Part shown: one piece after another, positions 24,167-24,486 of the stretch
How positions within the stretch are numbered: position 1 is the stretch's first letter
Layout: each line of letters opens with the position of its first letter
DNA from: Pseudomonadota bacterium
GTDB taxonomy: Bacteria; Pseudomonadota; Gammaproteobacteria; Burkholderiales; Burkholderiaceae_D
Assembly: GCA_023449275.1 (NCBI GenBank)
Contig: JAEXJM010000012.1
Coordinates: 1-24,486, forward strand
Reading direction: 5' to 3'
Length of the DNA stretch: 24,486 nucleotides
Position numbers and translations under genes: made by a program
Notes under the pieces: generated by a model
Database searches by the model: none
Told to the model about the DNA's origin: nothing
Seen by the model: only the letters and a program-made list of their open reading frames with translations

Positions 24167-24327
24167 CCCATCCTTGTAAATACGGGCTTTATGCCCAAGC
24201 AACGGTTCGGGACTGTCATGAAATGAGTGGCGACCTTGACTTCTCTGCGAGCTTTGAACTCAGGCCCCGTATCGATCTACCACTCATGCTCGGTCCTCCT
24301 CTTAGAGGAGAGGTGGAGTTTTCTCAT
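24167..24327 (-). other. structured IS110 5' region, possible bridge RNA
   Basis: Upstream of the transposase start the sequence is gene-free and rich in complementary segments: GGGCtttatGCCC, GAGTGG (about 24225) with CCACTC (about 24281), and TCCTCtTAGAGGA. IS110-group elements carry a bridge RNA in this non-coding end. The location fits, but I cannot identify its loops, so this is inference. Confidence 0.3.
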
Positions 24328-24486
24328 ATGACAAAGACTTCTTTGAATGGCAATATACAAGGCCCCGTATTGTCCCTTACGGGACTTCGTCACCCTACGG
24401 ACTACTCCCCAGAAATCAAGGCACGGCAAGCCCTTTTTGCCTTCCTCTCTGTATACCCGAAAGAGGTCGCGCTCGTGGGGGGCAAC
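24328..24486 (+). CDS. unidentified gene, cut by right edge
   Basis: The ATG at 24328 follows GGAG at 9 nt and opens at least 53 codons with no stop before the window end. The product reads MTKTSLNGNIQGPVLSL and, later, EIKARQALFAFLSVYPKEVA. It looks like real coding sequence with normal codon use, but I do not recognise a family from this part. It is divergent from the IS110 gene. Confidence 0.5.
   Translation, partial: MTKTSLNGNIQGPVLSLTGLRHPTDYSPEIKARQALFAFLSVYPKEVALVGGN

Noticed and set aside
1..24486. tRNA, rRNA or CRISPR array
   Set aside because: No cloverleaf-like tRNA, rRNA or regularly spaced short direct repeats were seen on either strand. The repeated tail-end modules are diverged and irregularly spaced.

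Overview
The window looks like an accessory region of a bacterial chromosome, most likely from a Gram-negative deltaproteobacterium of the Desulfovibrionaceae (Desulfovibrio/Bilophila-like). This is inference. It rests on a Ros/MucR-type zinc-finger regulator, a sigma54 activator with a TIM-barrel sensor, a long-signal-peptide autotransporter and Mu-like phage genes. No taxonomic marker gene is present. Base composition changes sharply between GC-rich phage-derived blocks and AT-rich small genes, as expected of mosaic DNA.

Layout. (1) Positions 1-2200: small phage/accessory genes, including a Rha-type regulator cut by the left edge, a small lipoprotein and several short hypothetical genes. 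(2) 2270-5860: wreckage of a Mu-like prophage. Deletions have fused a DarB-like methylase/helicase fragment to a GemA C-terminus, and a Mor N-terminus to a lytic transglycosylase and a tail-protein C-terminus. The 3' end of a tail fibre, a long hairpin and a convergent 30-residue peptide gene follow. (3) 5850-8590: a 42-bp perfect palindrome, an AraC remnant, an MFS transporter and a second tail-fibre remnant. (4) 8636-16036: the main metabolic island. A six-gene minus-strand operon (divergent TIM-barrel protein, Tm-1-like protein, PEP-hydrolase-family TIM barrel, DASS anion transporter, iron-sulfur flavoprotein, cupin) faces a divergent sigma54 activator. That activator's sensor domain is itself a member of the PEP-hydrolase/TIM-barrel family, so the regulator probably senses a ligand related to the operon's substrate. 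(5) 16120-17842: a deleted IS5-family element, another tail-end module scar, a MucR-like regulator and a secreted protein. (6) 18025-22070: an autotransporter, frameshifted at a CG dinucleotide run, then a short segment bounded by two inverted hix/gix-like dyads, then a small serine recombinase. Together these look like a phase-variable surface protein with its own invertase. (7) 22380-24486: two more tail-end modules, an IS110-family element with a 5' frameshift, and the start of an unidentified gene cut by the right edge.

Five copies of one tail-fibre-end module, with hairpins whose stems differ in sequence but keep pairing, are scattered through the window. Two of them keep an intact 30-36-residue hydrophobic peptide gene on the opposite strand. 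Together with the invertible-segment candidate, these are the observations most worth checking.
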